From assembly GCF_000341285.1 (NCBI RefSeq), contig NW_005178460.1, positions 143,091 through 207,090 on the forward strand: a DNA stretch of 64,000 nt, in the 5' to 3' direction. Made by a program: the position numbers and the translations under genes. The notes under the pieces are model-generated. The model saw only the letters and a program-made list of their open reading frames with translations, ran no database searches and was not told the DNA's origin. Below, one piece after another: positions 36,911 through 49,078 of this stretch. This stretch comes from Galdieria sulphuraria (taxonomy: Eukaryota; Rhodophyta; Bangiophyceae; Galdieriales; Galdieriaceae). The first letter of the stretch is position 1; each line of letters starts with the position of its first letter.

Positions 36911-39349
36911 TTAAGAAAAGGATGTAATGAAGATATCAGATAAGTCTTCCGACTCTCTGAGAAACAGCCCTTTTTCATTGGCTAAATGTAATAGGCATAT
37001 AAATAGATAAGGAGATGTAATATTTTTTCTATCGCGTTCACTGAATTGCTCAAATAATTGAGTTACCTATAGGAAATGTCAAGTTTTAGCACCAAGTAAG
37101 ATATGAAGCTTCTTACCATTCTTTGTAATGACAACGTCTCATTCATATCGTTTGCGGAAGCTTGTTGCAAACTTTCATTTTCATCTGAAGTAATACCTTT
37201 TTGTGAAATGATTCTCCACATATCTTGTTTCAGTTGACGAATGTCTACATTCTTTGCCATAGTAGCAAAAGGAATATCAACCTAGTTACGAATCATTGAG
37301 TTCAAAAGCCAAAGAAAAGATAATTGATATGAACAACCTTTTCAACCTTGTATGGTTGTTCAACAAACTCCAATTCTTCCATATTCGTTGTGGACAAGTC
37401 CCAGTTGGAACTGGGATTATTTCCAACAACTGTATTCCATTCTTCATCTTGATTTCCCATCAATTCATAATGAATGTCTTCATCAAGGCATTCCGCATCC
37501 CAATGCTCATGATCATTACGATGAGTATTCGTGACATTACTCGTCGTCTTTTTCACAAGGTATGTAGGTTTCAGAAAGAGGCGGAAGAGGTCAGATGGCT
37601 GATAGTGCAAGTCAGGAGGAAGTAAGTTGGCAGAATCTTCATTTTTTAACCACGAAGCATTCGACAATAAAGTACTACTCGAATTCTTAGGTTGAGCAAA
37701 TGCACTACAAAAATCCACATCTTCGACAGGTTTTGAAAAGTCCAACAACTTATCCACTTTGCTTCGATGTCTCTTCTCGATTCTTCTTTCGCCATTATGT
37801 TCATTTGTGGAAAGGGACACATTCCTACCACCCGTAACAAACTTCCAATGTGTGGGACCAGCCCATGAAAACGTAAGAAGACTTTGCAACTTTTTATCAT
37901 TCCATTGCATGTTGGCATCCTTATTTCCATCTAATAATTCTCCTACTTGAAACATATCCGCACCATGAGCAAACATCTCAGTAATCCATTGCTTCCGTTC
38001 CTCTTCATCCTATCGAGTTGAGTCAGCGACGCCATTTTTCAATAAAAGTTAATTACCATTCCTGAGACTTCCTCTAATGGGAAACTTTCTCCATGAGAAT
38101 TTTTCCATCTTGCTTCTATAGCCCCTTCTTCATTCCACGCTTCCAACTCTAAGCCATCATGAGAATCCAAGTACATCGAACTGTAATCAATAGGCTCCAA
38201 TTCATGTGACTCGTTCCTCATCATTTCAGGATTCTCCACATCAACATTCCCCGGTGTTTGATTTTCTTTGTTCACAATAGCATGACCAGTATTTTGAATG
38301 TAATGTAGCATTTCTGGACATATGCCATTTTTGTAAGCAACATCCACGGATAATGAATCCAGGTGACTATGTAGACTCTTTTTTACAAAGTTATAACTGT
38401 CTTGGTATTTTTGTCGACAAGTCATTCCAACACATCCGTTTTGAATAGATGCAAAAAAAGGTCGTTGAGAATCAAAAACCAAATGACAAGCGCCATCTTT
38501 ACAAGGCTCTTGAGACAAATTCAATGCATGTAGCAAAGAATTATTCGTCTCTGTGTTGTGAATAGCACGTGAAATCACTTGAAATAAAGGGTCCAACATA
38601 TGCTCGACGTCATAAGATTTCACAGATATATTATCTATGTTCTTTTCCAAGGTACATTCACCTTGGGTTCGTGATTGGGTATGCTTCTTTTTGACATTTG
38701 ATAGGTCAACTGTCTCTTCAGAGTCGTTCTCTTCTAAAGTCACTTTCTCTGATGGTGGTCCACCCGAACGAGTAAGATCACCCAACACACTGTAGGCACT
38801 AGTATGCACAGAATCGACTCTATAAGAATAAATTTTAGTGCTGGCATCCAAAGTAACTCCTGCCAATTGAAAGTTGGCTTCAGTTGGTTCTTCTATTTCA
38901 TGACTAGCATCTTCTTCGGCATTTATTTCACCACTGACGACCAAACTTCTTAAATGATCTATAAGAGCAAGTGACCAAGAATTTTTAGCGTTGATTTTGT
39001 TATCTCGACACAACTTGATGGTGGTAGAATAAAGCTGTGCAAGTTGCCTTGGGTCTAACTTTTCTTCCAAAGTTGCTCTATTGGCTTCAAGTTCTTTTGA
39101 TGTTGTTTGAAAGAGACTCTTTTCTCTTTTCGCTTTTCGAGCTGCTTGTTTTTCGGCTTCGTCATCGTTGAAGCGTAACGGAGTCCGGCTAATAGCAGTC
39201 GATGATGATGATGATGGTTGATGTTCGGGAGTCTTTGTCAACACACTCGGATGAGGTGAATTCCTATAGAAACTACTTAACCTTCTTTTCGCTTTCTTGT
39301 CACTCTTTGGTGTTGTCCAACTTGACTCTTGGAAAAGCTTTTCTTCCAT
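36911..39349 (-). CDS. Condensin complex subunit 2 (CAP-H / Barren kleisin)
   Basis: Kleisin that bridges SMC2 and SMC4 in condensin I and acts in mitotic chromosome compaction. The ATG is at 39347-39349. The N-terminal segment matches CAP-H: RTPLRFNDDEAEKQAARKAKR, LAQLYSTTIKLCRDNKINAKN, then GVTLDASTKIYSYRVDSVH with the next residues TSAYSVLG. The centre is acidic. The C-terminal winged helix is YKVEKV joined across an intron to DIPFATMAKNVDIRQLKQDMW, as in CAP-H. A final intron leads to VTQLFEQF and the stop at 36911-36913. About five exons and roughly 730 residues. The identification is secure from both conserved ends. Confidence 0.92.
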
Positions 39350-39391
39350 AAGTATTTTGCTTCACAAGATGAAAACCAATTCCATTTTAAA

Positions 39392-39399
39392 TTTGGCGG
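39392..39399 (+). promoter_or_regulatory. Candidate E2F site upstream of condensin CAP-H
   Basis: TTTGGCGG (followed by G) matches the E2F consensus TTTSSCGS and lies 43 bp upstream of the CAP-H start codon. Condensin genes are cell-cycle regulated in many eukaryotes. The match is short, so chance is not excluded. Confidence 0.4.
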
Positions 39400-39666
39400 G
39401 TCTTCAGCTGCGCTCCATTTCCCATTGGACGATTGAATCATAACAAAATGATTTATTAAGTGCTCTTTCTAAGCTGTATGTATATAAACAGATAGCAAGA
39501 CTGGCTGCACAAGTTGTACTTGAAAAAGTAATATCTAACAGATTAACCCATATACATCTATGACTGATACATCCATTCAAATAAAATAAACACAAAGATT
39601 GATGCCAATTGTACCCATTTCTATATCACTAACATCAAAAGTAACGAAACCCATCACCAATCAGTA

Positions 39667-40674
39667 TCATTCTCCAGAACGTCCGGAAGAGGGGTCTTGC
39701 TCATGAGTCATCAACCATGTTGAACGAAGAATACCAAATAACAAGTTTCCGACAACTCCTGCCAAAATGCCCAGCTTTCTTTTTCGTGGAAGCCCTCGAT
39801 CCAATAAAAACACCAACACAATAATACCCAAAAGAAAACCAACCAATAAACCAAATACGAAGTCATGAACAGTTCCCTCACTCTCTCCAAAAACAGACTC
39901 GTCAGTAAAAGCTCCACCTTCCAAATCTCCAACTGTTATTTCATGAGTAGAGGCATCAGCCATCCACCTTTCTTCCAAGTCTCTCAAATCTCCTGTCTCT
40001 TCCAGATGGTCAGGGTTCAATCCTTGACTGCGTGCAAATTGTCTCCTCAGGACTGCAATTTCATCTTCCGTAAAGCCTGCCTCACGAAGACGGTCCAAGC
40101 CACGATATTCTGAGTGGGGATCAACTACGGGAATGCGTGTCTGTAACCGTTCACTTCTTTCTTGATTGTTACTGGTGCGACCAGCAGACTTGGGAAATAC
40201 ACTCAACGTTATTCCAAAGTATGTGTACCGACAGAAACTAGTGACTTACCGTTACGTTAACTTCATCTGAGATAACACAGTGAACATAAGAACCGTCTTC
40301 TATTTTCGAATCTACTAACCTATTGCTCAAAAAGTACGTTTGCACTCTGTGCCCAACTGTGTCCTCAGCACATACCTCGAACTTCCTTCACTCAATAACT
40401 TTCCAGAATAAATAAGACGAATCCTACAACCAACAACAACTATCAACACAAAGCTAACTAGTCTCCTGACAAAATACTAATATAAACAAGAAAGACACCT
40501 ACCGCTTGGTTTTAGGGTCTATTTTCCTTTCTTGACATACCTAAACTCATTCAGTTTCCTGTTTAGAGTGGGTTGAGTATAACAAACCTTGTCTTTTAAT
40601 TGGTCTATAGTTGCGTCTTGGTCCACTTGAATTGTGGAAACACTTCCATCTGGTAAGCCTATGCGTAACTGCAT
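39667..40674 (-). CDS. Ubiquitin-like, transmembrane protein of the Dsc3/DUF2407 type
   Basis: Five exons, each joined in phase. The N-terminus (MQLRIGLPDGSVSTIQVD, TIDQLKDK, IRLIYSGKLL, VDSKIEDGSYVHCVI) is a ubiquitin-like beta-grasp domain. After a linker, EYRGLDRLREAGFTEDEIAVLRRQF and LEERWM match the C-terminal DUF2407 block of Dsc3. Two hydrophobic segments follow (FVFGLLVGFLLGIIVLVFLL and GILAGVVGNLLFGIL). Dsc3 is a subunit of the Golgi/ER Dsc E3 ubiquitin ligase; TMUB proteins are the animal relatives. The domain order supports a role in membrane-protein ubiquitination. The start ATG is at 40674. The gene is well supported; naming as Dsc3 is by architecture. Confidence 0.82.
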
Positions 40675-40885
40675 CAACTCTTTCAATATGTAAATTTCTA
40701 CGATATTTGGGAAGAGCCCAAAAGATCTGATGGATGGAATAGTTGAGAATCACAAGTAGCTTGATTGGTCTCTTTGTACTGTTTTTTGTATTTTTGTCGT
40801 AACCAGAGAATATTCAATGTTTCTAGTTGTTATCTTTATATCATTTTCTAAGGAAAAATAAACATATGGTTGATTAATGGTGAAT

Positions 40886-41882
40886 TTACTGCTTTCTGAA
40901 TAACAAAGCGGTATTGGATGCTGGCATTTCCGAAACTGTCACACATTCCAACTATTATTACGTTCATAAGCCAACTAAATGTAAAGAAAAGAGCAAAACT
41001 TGCCTGATTTTCTCGTGCCAAACGTTGCAAATCCTTAACGTCACGCAAACCATACTATATCGATTGGATTCCTTACAGATATTTCATTATATAATATACT
41101 TACCTCTGGATGAGTGGACTGAAGCATCTCATCAAAATTCTTATTGGATTCTATTGAACATAAATAAGAAAAGTGATGAAATGGAATGGAAACTAATTAC
41201 CGTTGGCATATTGGCCATCCACTTTGCAAGCTGCATAGATGAATAAAAAACCACCTGGATTCAACAAACTTGCCTAGAGTGAGAACTTGAAACAGAATAC
41301 GTTGCATACTTACTCTTTGGACTTTTGAAATAGTTGCAAGTGCAGTGCTTTAGGAGATACGTGAATGCAGTTTATGGCAATCATAAGATCGAACTATATA
41401 TATAAAATGTTAGCAAGAAACTTTCTTTCATAGATATTTTTACTACCGGAGCCTTTTTCTCTACGACACTCCAATCTTCTTGTGTCGCATCTAACCAAAT
41501 AGGTTCATCTATATTGGATATAAGAGCAACCCGCTGCTGGAGTTGCTCCAAATTCTCTTTATCAACATCTGTAGGCTACAGACATTTTCTTCCTTTGAGA
41601 AACTATTGAGAGTATCAAAAACATACCACAAATTTCCATCGGGGAAGTTTCTCTGCAAAGTACGTTATGTGCTGTCCAAGACCACTGGCAATCTTTTGTC
41701 CCAATAAGAATCTTGTTCGATAAACAAAAAGTTACTTATACCTCCAATGCAGTACCCTCTTCAGGTAAGTATTTGGAAAGCATATCAAATATAGAATATT
41801 TACTTCTTTCTGCAGCTGAAGTATATCGTTGTTTGTAAGTTTCTTTGTCTCCAAAGGGGTAGCGAGTTTCCTGATTCTTCAT
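40886..41882 (-). CDS. Methyltransferase-like 26 (DUF938/UPF0585)
   Basis: SAM-dependent methyltransferase-fold protein of unknown substrate. It starts MKNQETRYPFGDKETYKQRY and continues AAERSKYSIFDMLSKYLP. The SAM motif IASGLGQHITYFAEKLP is typical of DUF938, followed by PTDVDKENL, IAINCIHVSP, LLNPGGFLFIYAA, the SNKNFDEML segment and PEYGLRDVKDLQRLARENQ. The last exon (40951-40886) gives VSEMPASNTALLFRKQ, matching the family end. Its intron (40952-41003) uses a GC donor (CAG followed by gcaagt). Several small exons. It is divergent from KRR1 across 100 bp. Confidence 0.83.
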
Positions 41883-41982
41883 AGAGAAATCTACAAAATG
41901 AAGAGTCAAGCGCTATTATTCTCTCTTTTAAAGAGGAATTCTACGTAGAAAGTGATGAGGATTTATTTCTCTCTCTCTCTGA

Positions 41983-43092
<1,110 letters not shown>

Positions 43093-44018
43093 GTTTTTGG
43101 TTTTGAATAATATTGGAAACTGTTGGCACTTTAAAATGGAAGGCTTATGATATATATATATATATTATATCTTTGGAAGGAGAGCAGTTTGGGAAAGCCA
43201 AATAATTGCTTTGGATTATTCCCAAACCAGAAAACCTTATTGCCCATTGGACATTTGGCTATTGTAAGTAGCCAACTTTTGGAGACTTGCTTTGTTTAGT
43301 TTTGGTTGGTAAATGTCATATCCAGTCATCATAAGTTGTAGAGTTGTGAGAACCATTTTCACATTGTCTATTTTTGTATTTCATATAATAATAAAATTTT
43401 AACTATTCAAAGTTTAGTACTATAGTATGACTTTCTTTGTTGTTCAAAAGGAGATGTTCCAACTTATCTAAATGTCAAAAGAATATCTTTCTTATTCTGG
43501 AACAAGATTAGAAAATGAAAGAAAAATCTTCCAGAATGTCCACTTGCACAAACTTCATGCCCGACGCAGAAATCCGGAAGCATCTTTTTGTTGGTTCTCA
43601 GCATCGCACGAGAAAGTGACCGATTAGTAAGCTGTGCGTGCCAAGTATTAAATGTCATATACGACTTGAGTTTTCTAGAAACACATGAACACTTTTTAAA
43701 GACTGTGTCGAAGTTTACTATTTCTATTTCGCACGGAACCAAAAGGACTCTTTTCAGGTGCCTACACAACTTGAGTCGTTTTCTTTATATTGTACTGTAA
43801 GTTGACATAGATAGAGAAAAGAAAGGAGATAGTTTAAAGTTGTTATATGAAAGAAGGAGTTGAAATAACTTGTTTGATAGGTTTTGTATATTGGAAAATA
43901 GTATCTTTTAGTTGGTTATTGGGTAGTTTCTATAATCTAGTTGCCTTCTGATCGTAAGTGTTTTGAATTGATTGTTATCCGTCTCCTTTACTGTATTTTA
44001 TCAAAGTTTATATTGGAT
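43093..44018. other. Long spacer between KRR1 and the KH gene
   Basis: About 0.93 kb. It contains a TA microsatellite (about 43148-43168) and a strong hairpin (43187-43227). A less AT-rich stretch at about 43540-43690 with small complementary arms does not code for a recognisable protein. The last 200 bp should be the promoter of the KH-domain gene. No RNA family was recognised. Confidence 0.6.
43187..43227. repeat. Inverted repeat / strong hairpin downstream of KRR1
   Basis: GTTTGGGAA (43187-43195) pairs perfectly with TTCCCAAAC (43219-43227), and inside it CCAAA pairs with TTTGG. Placed about 95 bp after the KRR1 stop, it may act in 3'-end formation or be part of a small RNA. Confidence 0.75.
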
Positions 44019-45464
44019 ATGACTGGTCACTCTTTGTTTGGTTGTATAGATGCTTTGTATCAAAGAGAAGTTGAAGCAACTTTCTCTCTTCAGTTTGTTG
44101 ATCCAGGCTCCATCAAGAACCCATCGGATTCATCCTCTGTACAGTTGGGTAGTTTTTGGTCGCCTCCTCCTTCTTCTTCGTACGAGACCACTCAACCTGC
44201 TTCTATGAACTTGACTGAACATATTGTGATCCCAACACATCAAGATACGGACTTGATGATACCTAATAACAAAGGTTCTTTGGAGTTTCAGAATATCTCC
44301 AACTCTATGTCGGTCTCTTCCTTATCTCAAAACACGGAACGTCAGCAACCCATCCAAATGAGACTTCATGGCAACATTGCTCAAGTCTTGCGTCTTATTC
44401 GGTTACTTACGGTTCCTAATAGTACTTTGGAAATGACAGGAACAGTAACTTTTTCGTTAAAGTTAAATGAAGAGGAGCAAAAATATTTGTGTGAAAGTGA
44501 TGAGAAGACTTGTTTTCGTTGGATAGTTTCAAGAAGTGCAGCTGCAGTACATTTAGAATGTGCTTCTTGTTCAGGAGAATCTTCACATATTATCATTTCT
44601 GGCAAGTTTGAATGTGTGATCAAAGCCTATGATTTAGTTGCAGAGTTGTTGGATCCTCAAAAGAGAGGAAAGCATCCTTTAGAAGTGGAGAACAAGTCTC
44701 ATAATAATGAAGTGAAGCATAGCTTTGGTTTGGACTCTACTTCGGAGTTTCCAGCAGTATGGCTTACTTTACAAGAATCGTCCTTAGCAGATCCATTTTC
44801 TTCTCGTCAACAGTCTCCAGTTTCACGTCAATTTTCGGATTGGATTGTTCCTCCTTCGTTAGTTCATTCACATAATTTGAGCCATCATCATTCTACTACT
44901 TCCAATGCAGCTTCTTCTCATACATTTCTCTCTTCTTCTGCTCCTTCTCCTATTACTAGTCATACATTATCTTCCATGTCCCATACGAATAATAAGAAAG
45001 ATGAGATTATCAGTCGTTCACTTCCTATTAGTGCTGATTTAGGAGGAGTGGTAGTTGGAAGAGGTGGAACCATGATCAATAGAGTTCGTCGTGACTTTGG
45101 TGTCGAAGTGGATATCAATCCTGGAGAAACTTCTGTACGATTGAGAGGTCCTAAAAGTGCAGTTGATGCAGCTTTTCGCTTTTATGAAAAGAAGTTGGAA
45201 CATGCATTGAGAAAAAGAGGAGAGTTTCATATTTCACCTACACAATTTTCAGAAGAAACGGAATCTCTTGAAGGAGGAAGTGCAAGTTGTTCACCATTTT
45301 CATTGCCAAATACGACAACCTATTCTCATCATCCTTCAGCTTCTCCTCCACATTCCATTCCAAGTTGGATGCCAGTGAATGACTCACAATTTGATGATGG
45401 CTTTGCAGGTGATCGTAATCTATTTGGAGAAATATTGCCTAATATTCGTCATCGTCATTGGTAA
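44019..45464 (+). CDS. KH-domain RNA-binding protein
   Basis: Single exon of about 481 residues from the ATG at 44019 (MTGHSLFGCIDALYQREVEA). A C-terminal KH domain is clear: PISADLGGVVVGRGGTMINR with the GxxG loop as GRGG, then VRRDFGVEVDINPGE and VRLRGPKSAVDAAFRFYEKKL. An upstream segment (VTFSLKLNEEEQKYL through SSHIIISGKFECVIKAYDLV) looks like a second, GxxG-less KH. The rest is low-complexity Ser/His/Pro-rich and likely disordered. Binding of single-stranded RNA is expected from the KH fold; the target is unknown. Confidence 0.8.
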   Translation: MTGHSLFGCIDALYQREVEATFSLQFVDPGSIKNPSDSSSVQLGSFWSPPPSSSYETTQPASMNLTEHIVIPTHQDTDLMIPNNKGSLEFQNISNSMSVSSLSQNTERQQPIQMRLHGNIAQVLRLIRLLTVPNSTLEMTGTVTFSLKLNEEEQKYLCESDEKTCFRWIVSRSAAAVHLECASCSGESSHIIISGKFECVIKAYDLVAELLDPQKRGKHPLEVENKSHNNEVKHSFGLDSTSEFPAVWLTLQESSLADPFSSRQQSPVSRQFSDWIVPPSLVHSHNLSHHHSTTSNAASSHTFLSSSAPSPITSHTLSSMSHTNNKKDEIISRSLPISADLGGVVVGRGGTMINRVRRDFGVEVDINPGETSVRLRGPKSAVDAAFRFYEKKLEHALRKRGEFHISPTQFSEETESLEGGSASCSPFSLPNTTTYSHHPSASPPHSIPSWMPVNDSQFDDGFAGDRNLFGEILPNIRHRHW

Positions 45465-45712
45465 AGTATTTCGAATGGAGGATATGCTGGTTCCGATATC
45501 CATAGAACTAAGTATTCGTTCAGATTTTGTGTTAGAAAAGGATTCTTTTCGAAACTATTTGTATATAGTTGGCTTCCTTTGTGTTAGAAAGAGTACGTCA
45601 ACAGAGGGTCTCAACCCTCCTCCAAAAGATATACTACACTTTACGACATCCTTTCACTCACTTTCCCTTTTTTTTGGAAACTTGTGTGTCTTTATAAAAG
45701 TTGGTTTGTTTT
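45465..45712. other. Convergent spacer between the KH gene and the small minus-strand gene
   Basis: About 250 bp holding both 3' ends. A plus-strand open frame runs through this region and across the neighbouring minus-strand exons, but it shows no recognisable protein features. GGGTCTCAACCCTCC and a T-run near 45668 are the only notable sequences. Confidence 0.55.
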
Positions 45713-46088
45713 TTATTTGTTTCTGTAACTTTCGGTCACTTTTTGTACAGTTGCCTTGGTATCCTGTGATAGTTGTCGAAAAGAGTCGGGTAAACGAACA
45801 AGCCTATCTTCCAACGCATCTAAGCTTCGATTCCACCAAGATACCGCTTTATGTCTCAAATGATGTTCCAGAGTTTCCTATTTCTCCACTTTAAGTATTC
45901 TAAGCAGACCAACTTTGATAACTTACCTGGGACGGGTAGGACAGATTGTCTTTCTCTTCTTCCCTAGACAAAAGACTCGAATGATGAGAAAACAAGTTGA
46001 GCACATTTTCAGTGCTTTTCCACACATCTTGATGTAAAACATAATAATGAGCACCTCCTATACCTAAACCCAATAAAAAGGATGCCAT
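45713..46088 (-). CDS. Small single-pass membrane protein, MICOS MIC12/MIC13-like candidate
   Basis: Two exons, 46088-45927 and 45877-45713, with a 49-nt GT-AG intron, giving about 108 residues. The N-terminus MASFLLGLGIGGAHYYVLHQDVW is a short hydrophobic anchor. The rest is a helical, charged tail with HLRHKAVSWWNRSLDALEDRL and LPDSFRQLSQDTKATVQK. An N-terminal anchor followed by a conserved W-N motif recalls MICOS subunits Mic12/AIM5 and QIL1/MIC13 of mitochondrial cristae junctions; this is a guess from layout. The ATG (46086-46088) overlaps the exocyst gene on the other strand by 7 bp if that gene starts at 46082. Confidence 0.68.
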
Positions 46089-49062
46089 CGCTGCTCGACT
46101 CCACATCAAAAGCCGTTGGACAATCCAAAAAGTATTTGAGAAAAAGGATGAGTTCCAAACCAAACAAGTCGGAAGAGACATGGAACGCTTTAAAAGACAA
46201 AGATAAAATAAGAATGGATGCTGCAAAAGAAGTAGCAGCTATTCTTTCTAAAGCAGAAATAAGAACTACAGTGGAGAAGAAGAAGAAAGGCAAACACCAA
46301 CACAAATCTGAACAAACCATTCTCAACGTAGAATGGATAGAGCAAGCAGTGGACTTTCATAATAAAAAGTTGCAATCAAGAAAGGAAGAAATGCTATCTA
46401 CAATGTCAACTATATTTCCTACGGGTTCTTCTGCTTTAGAAGAGTTAAACAAGTCTTCTTTAAGCATGGTTAGCTCCTTAAACGAAATAGGAAAGGAGAT
46501 GGAAAAGTCAAAAGAACTTTTTGGTGACTTACCTAAGGAAATTCGAGTGCTGCTTAGAGTTGCTGCTTACGTTATTGCTGCACAAAGAGATGCCGAGGAA
46601 ATGGCTCAAGTGGAAACGGAAGCTTCCAAAGTTAGTTCTTTATTGGCCTTTGGAGATGGACAAGAATTGGATATCTTTCAAATAGATAGTGATTTAAGAA
46701 GATTAGCTTTGAAACGAGAACAAATTATTCAACGTTCGTTTGGATGTTCTTCCATGTCTTTGGCTTCCTCTTTGAATGATAAAAAGTCGGCTATTGAGTC
46801 TTTGTGGCAACGTTCGGGAGGAACGGCAGATGTAAAGTTGTTGGAAATTTTGCGAAGTCGTGTACGCAATTGTCTTCATCTTTGTAAAAGTGACCCTGCT
46901 TGTCTAGTTGCTGCTTTAAGAATATTAGAGAAGAGATCATTGGTTCAATTCAAGTTAGGCATTGACTTTTATATGTTTGGAAAGTATTCTGGAATGGGAG
47001 ATATTGCAACTACTATTGTAACTTGGAGTGTACGTGATGCTGTTGCAGATCTTGCATTGACTTTCGACAAGGATGCAGCAAACACAAGATTGGATTCATC
47101 TTCTCCATCCACAACAACTCCCATGAAAACACCTGTTTCAGCTTCTTCTAGTGGTGGTTCTACTTTATCGTTTACTCCTAAATCTGCAAAGACAGAAACA
47201 GGAGATCTCATAGAACAAGTACTGAACACTGCCGACCTACTGATTGGAAACCTTACATTTGTAGTAGAAGAGGTATGTAAACGAGAGAGAGAATATTTGA
47301 CTGCTCATATAAAACATGCCTTAGGTTGAATCTCGGTTCCCTCCAAGACATCGCGTATTTCATTTATTTATGACTGAAACATACAATCAAGTTGGAGCAT
47401 TACTTTGGTGGTTGGTTTCCAAGCTGAAAGAGCTTTCAAGTTATGATACTTTGGCAGTTATTTCATGGGTACGTAGTTGATTCCAAACGATAATTTTAGG
47501 AATTCATTTGCATTCCCTGTTAGATTGAAGAGTATCATGAACACCTTCCGAATCTTGTGCCACCCAATCAAGTTTCAAACTTTACTTTGGAAGGTCCATT
47601 GGAAAGACTGTCTGAAGGATATGCCACTCGTGCAAAGGAATTGATGAAGAAATGGATTGCAAATGTTGTAAAAGTGGATAAGACAAGTCTATTGGAATCC
47701 ACAGAACAAGGCACATTATATTCTAATGGTCCTTCGGATGTCTTTCGTATTATCAATGAACAACTATCAATTGGTACGTGTGATGCGAACTTGAGAAAAG
47801 GTAACTCATAAGCTTCTTTAGTTGCAGAACATGCCAAACATGGAAGTCAATTGTTGGTTTCCAATGTCTGTGATGCTTGTGCAGAATGTTTATTGGAATA
47901 TCGAAAGCTGAGTGTGTTATCTTTAATGGGCATTGAAACAGAAGATGGTGCACTTGAGAGATATTGTGCTATGTGTAATAATCATCGACGTTGTGGCTTA
48001 TTGTCTTTACAATTCCTTCAACGTGCAAATGAACTTTTGGGTACCAACTTTGGACAAGATTCTCCAGGAGAAGTAAAATCAGCTTCACAGTTGAATGAGA
48101 ATCACAACGGCTTGGATGAAAAGGAATATGCAATTCAAGAAAAAGATTCAAAAGAACGAACACTTGACTTGTCATCTTTACCTTTTCTATTTGCTATTTC
48201 TGCTTCCTTCTGTTCCAAACTGGTTGTGCAAGTAATCTTTTTGGATCTCAGTGAAGCATCCAATCTATGGCCATACTTATTTACGGAAGAATGGGAGAAT
48301 GGTACAGAGCCTATTGCAGAATCAGTTATTGAAACTATCAAAGACTTTTTTGAAGATATCGAAGAATTTATTGAACATAAAGAAGATAAGCAAGCCGCTG
48401 CACTTGCTATTGCTCAAACTATTTCTGAAACATATCTAAAAGAAGCGGCAGAACGTTTCGGTAGTGGTAAGAAATTGCGACGATTACTTAGTGGTTTTAG
48501 AGGAGACAGACATAAACAACGCTTGAACGATATGGATGATGAAGAAAACACCATAGGCAATAATGAATCAAAAAGGCGTTCTGCTAAGAGGTTATTTGGA
48601 AAACGTTGTATTGAAAGACTTCGCGCCGATTTGGAGGCATATTCTAATTATTTCAAGGAACTGGGTAAGCCAACAGAAGTGAGCAAGAGACTGGTGGGTA
48701 TGGATACCTTGGCTGATTTATTGGAGTCTTCATCGCCTACTGCAGTTTCAGTGGTATATACACGATTGGTTCGATATTTGTTACAAAAATGGGAGGAATC
48801 ACAAAGTGGAGCAGATAATTATTTGGAGCAGAGTCGAGGTGCGGCTAGTAGTGTGTTGCCAAAAGCTGAACGATTATTGCATGCGTACCGACCTACTAGC
48901 CTCCAGAGGCTTTTTACTCACAAGTTTGAAGCAAGTCGTCTGAAAGAGTGTAGCGCCGAATTGAAAAGGATTTGGAAGGAATATGGACCTTCTGCAATAG
49001 GGAAGGAAGGAATAATGGTACTTCACGACGATGAAGAATCTGAATCGGAGGAAATGATATGA
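46082..49062 (+). CDS. SEC6: Exocyst complex subunit SEC6 (EXOC3)
   Basis: Tethers secretory vesicles at the plasma membrane as part of the exocyst. About four exons; introns follow TFVVEE, LAVISW and NEQLSI, all near 45-55 nt. The N-terminal half is a long coiled coil (KLQSRKEEMLSTMSTIF, MVSSLNEIGKEMEKSKEL). The C-terminal helical bundle carries the Sec6 segments LLWWLVSKLKELSSYDTLAVISW, IEEYHEHLPNLVPPN, EGYATRAKELMKKWIANVVK, PSDVFRIINEQLSI and a late EDIEEFIEHK. About 940 residues, a little long. An in-frame ATG at 46148 (MSSKPNKSEE) would avoid overlap with the minus-strand gene and is an alternative start. Confidence 0.85.
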
Positions 49063-49078
49063 AAGAAGAAAAAATGCT

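Noticed and set aside
43540-43690. Possible SRP or RNase P RNA remnant
   Set aside because: TCCGGAAGC and GATTAGTAAGC recall parts of SRP RNA, but the Alu domain and overall folding are missing.
45379-45894. 171-codon plus-strand open frame after the KH gene
   Set aside because: It overlaps well-supported minus-strand exons, has no domain, and starts inside the KH gene in another frame.
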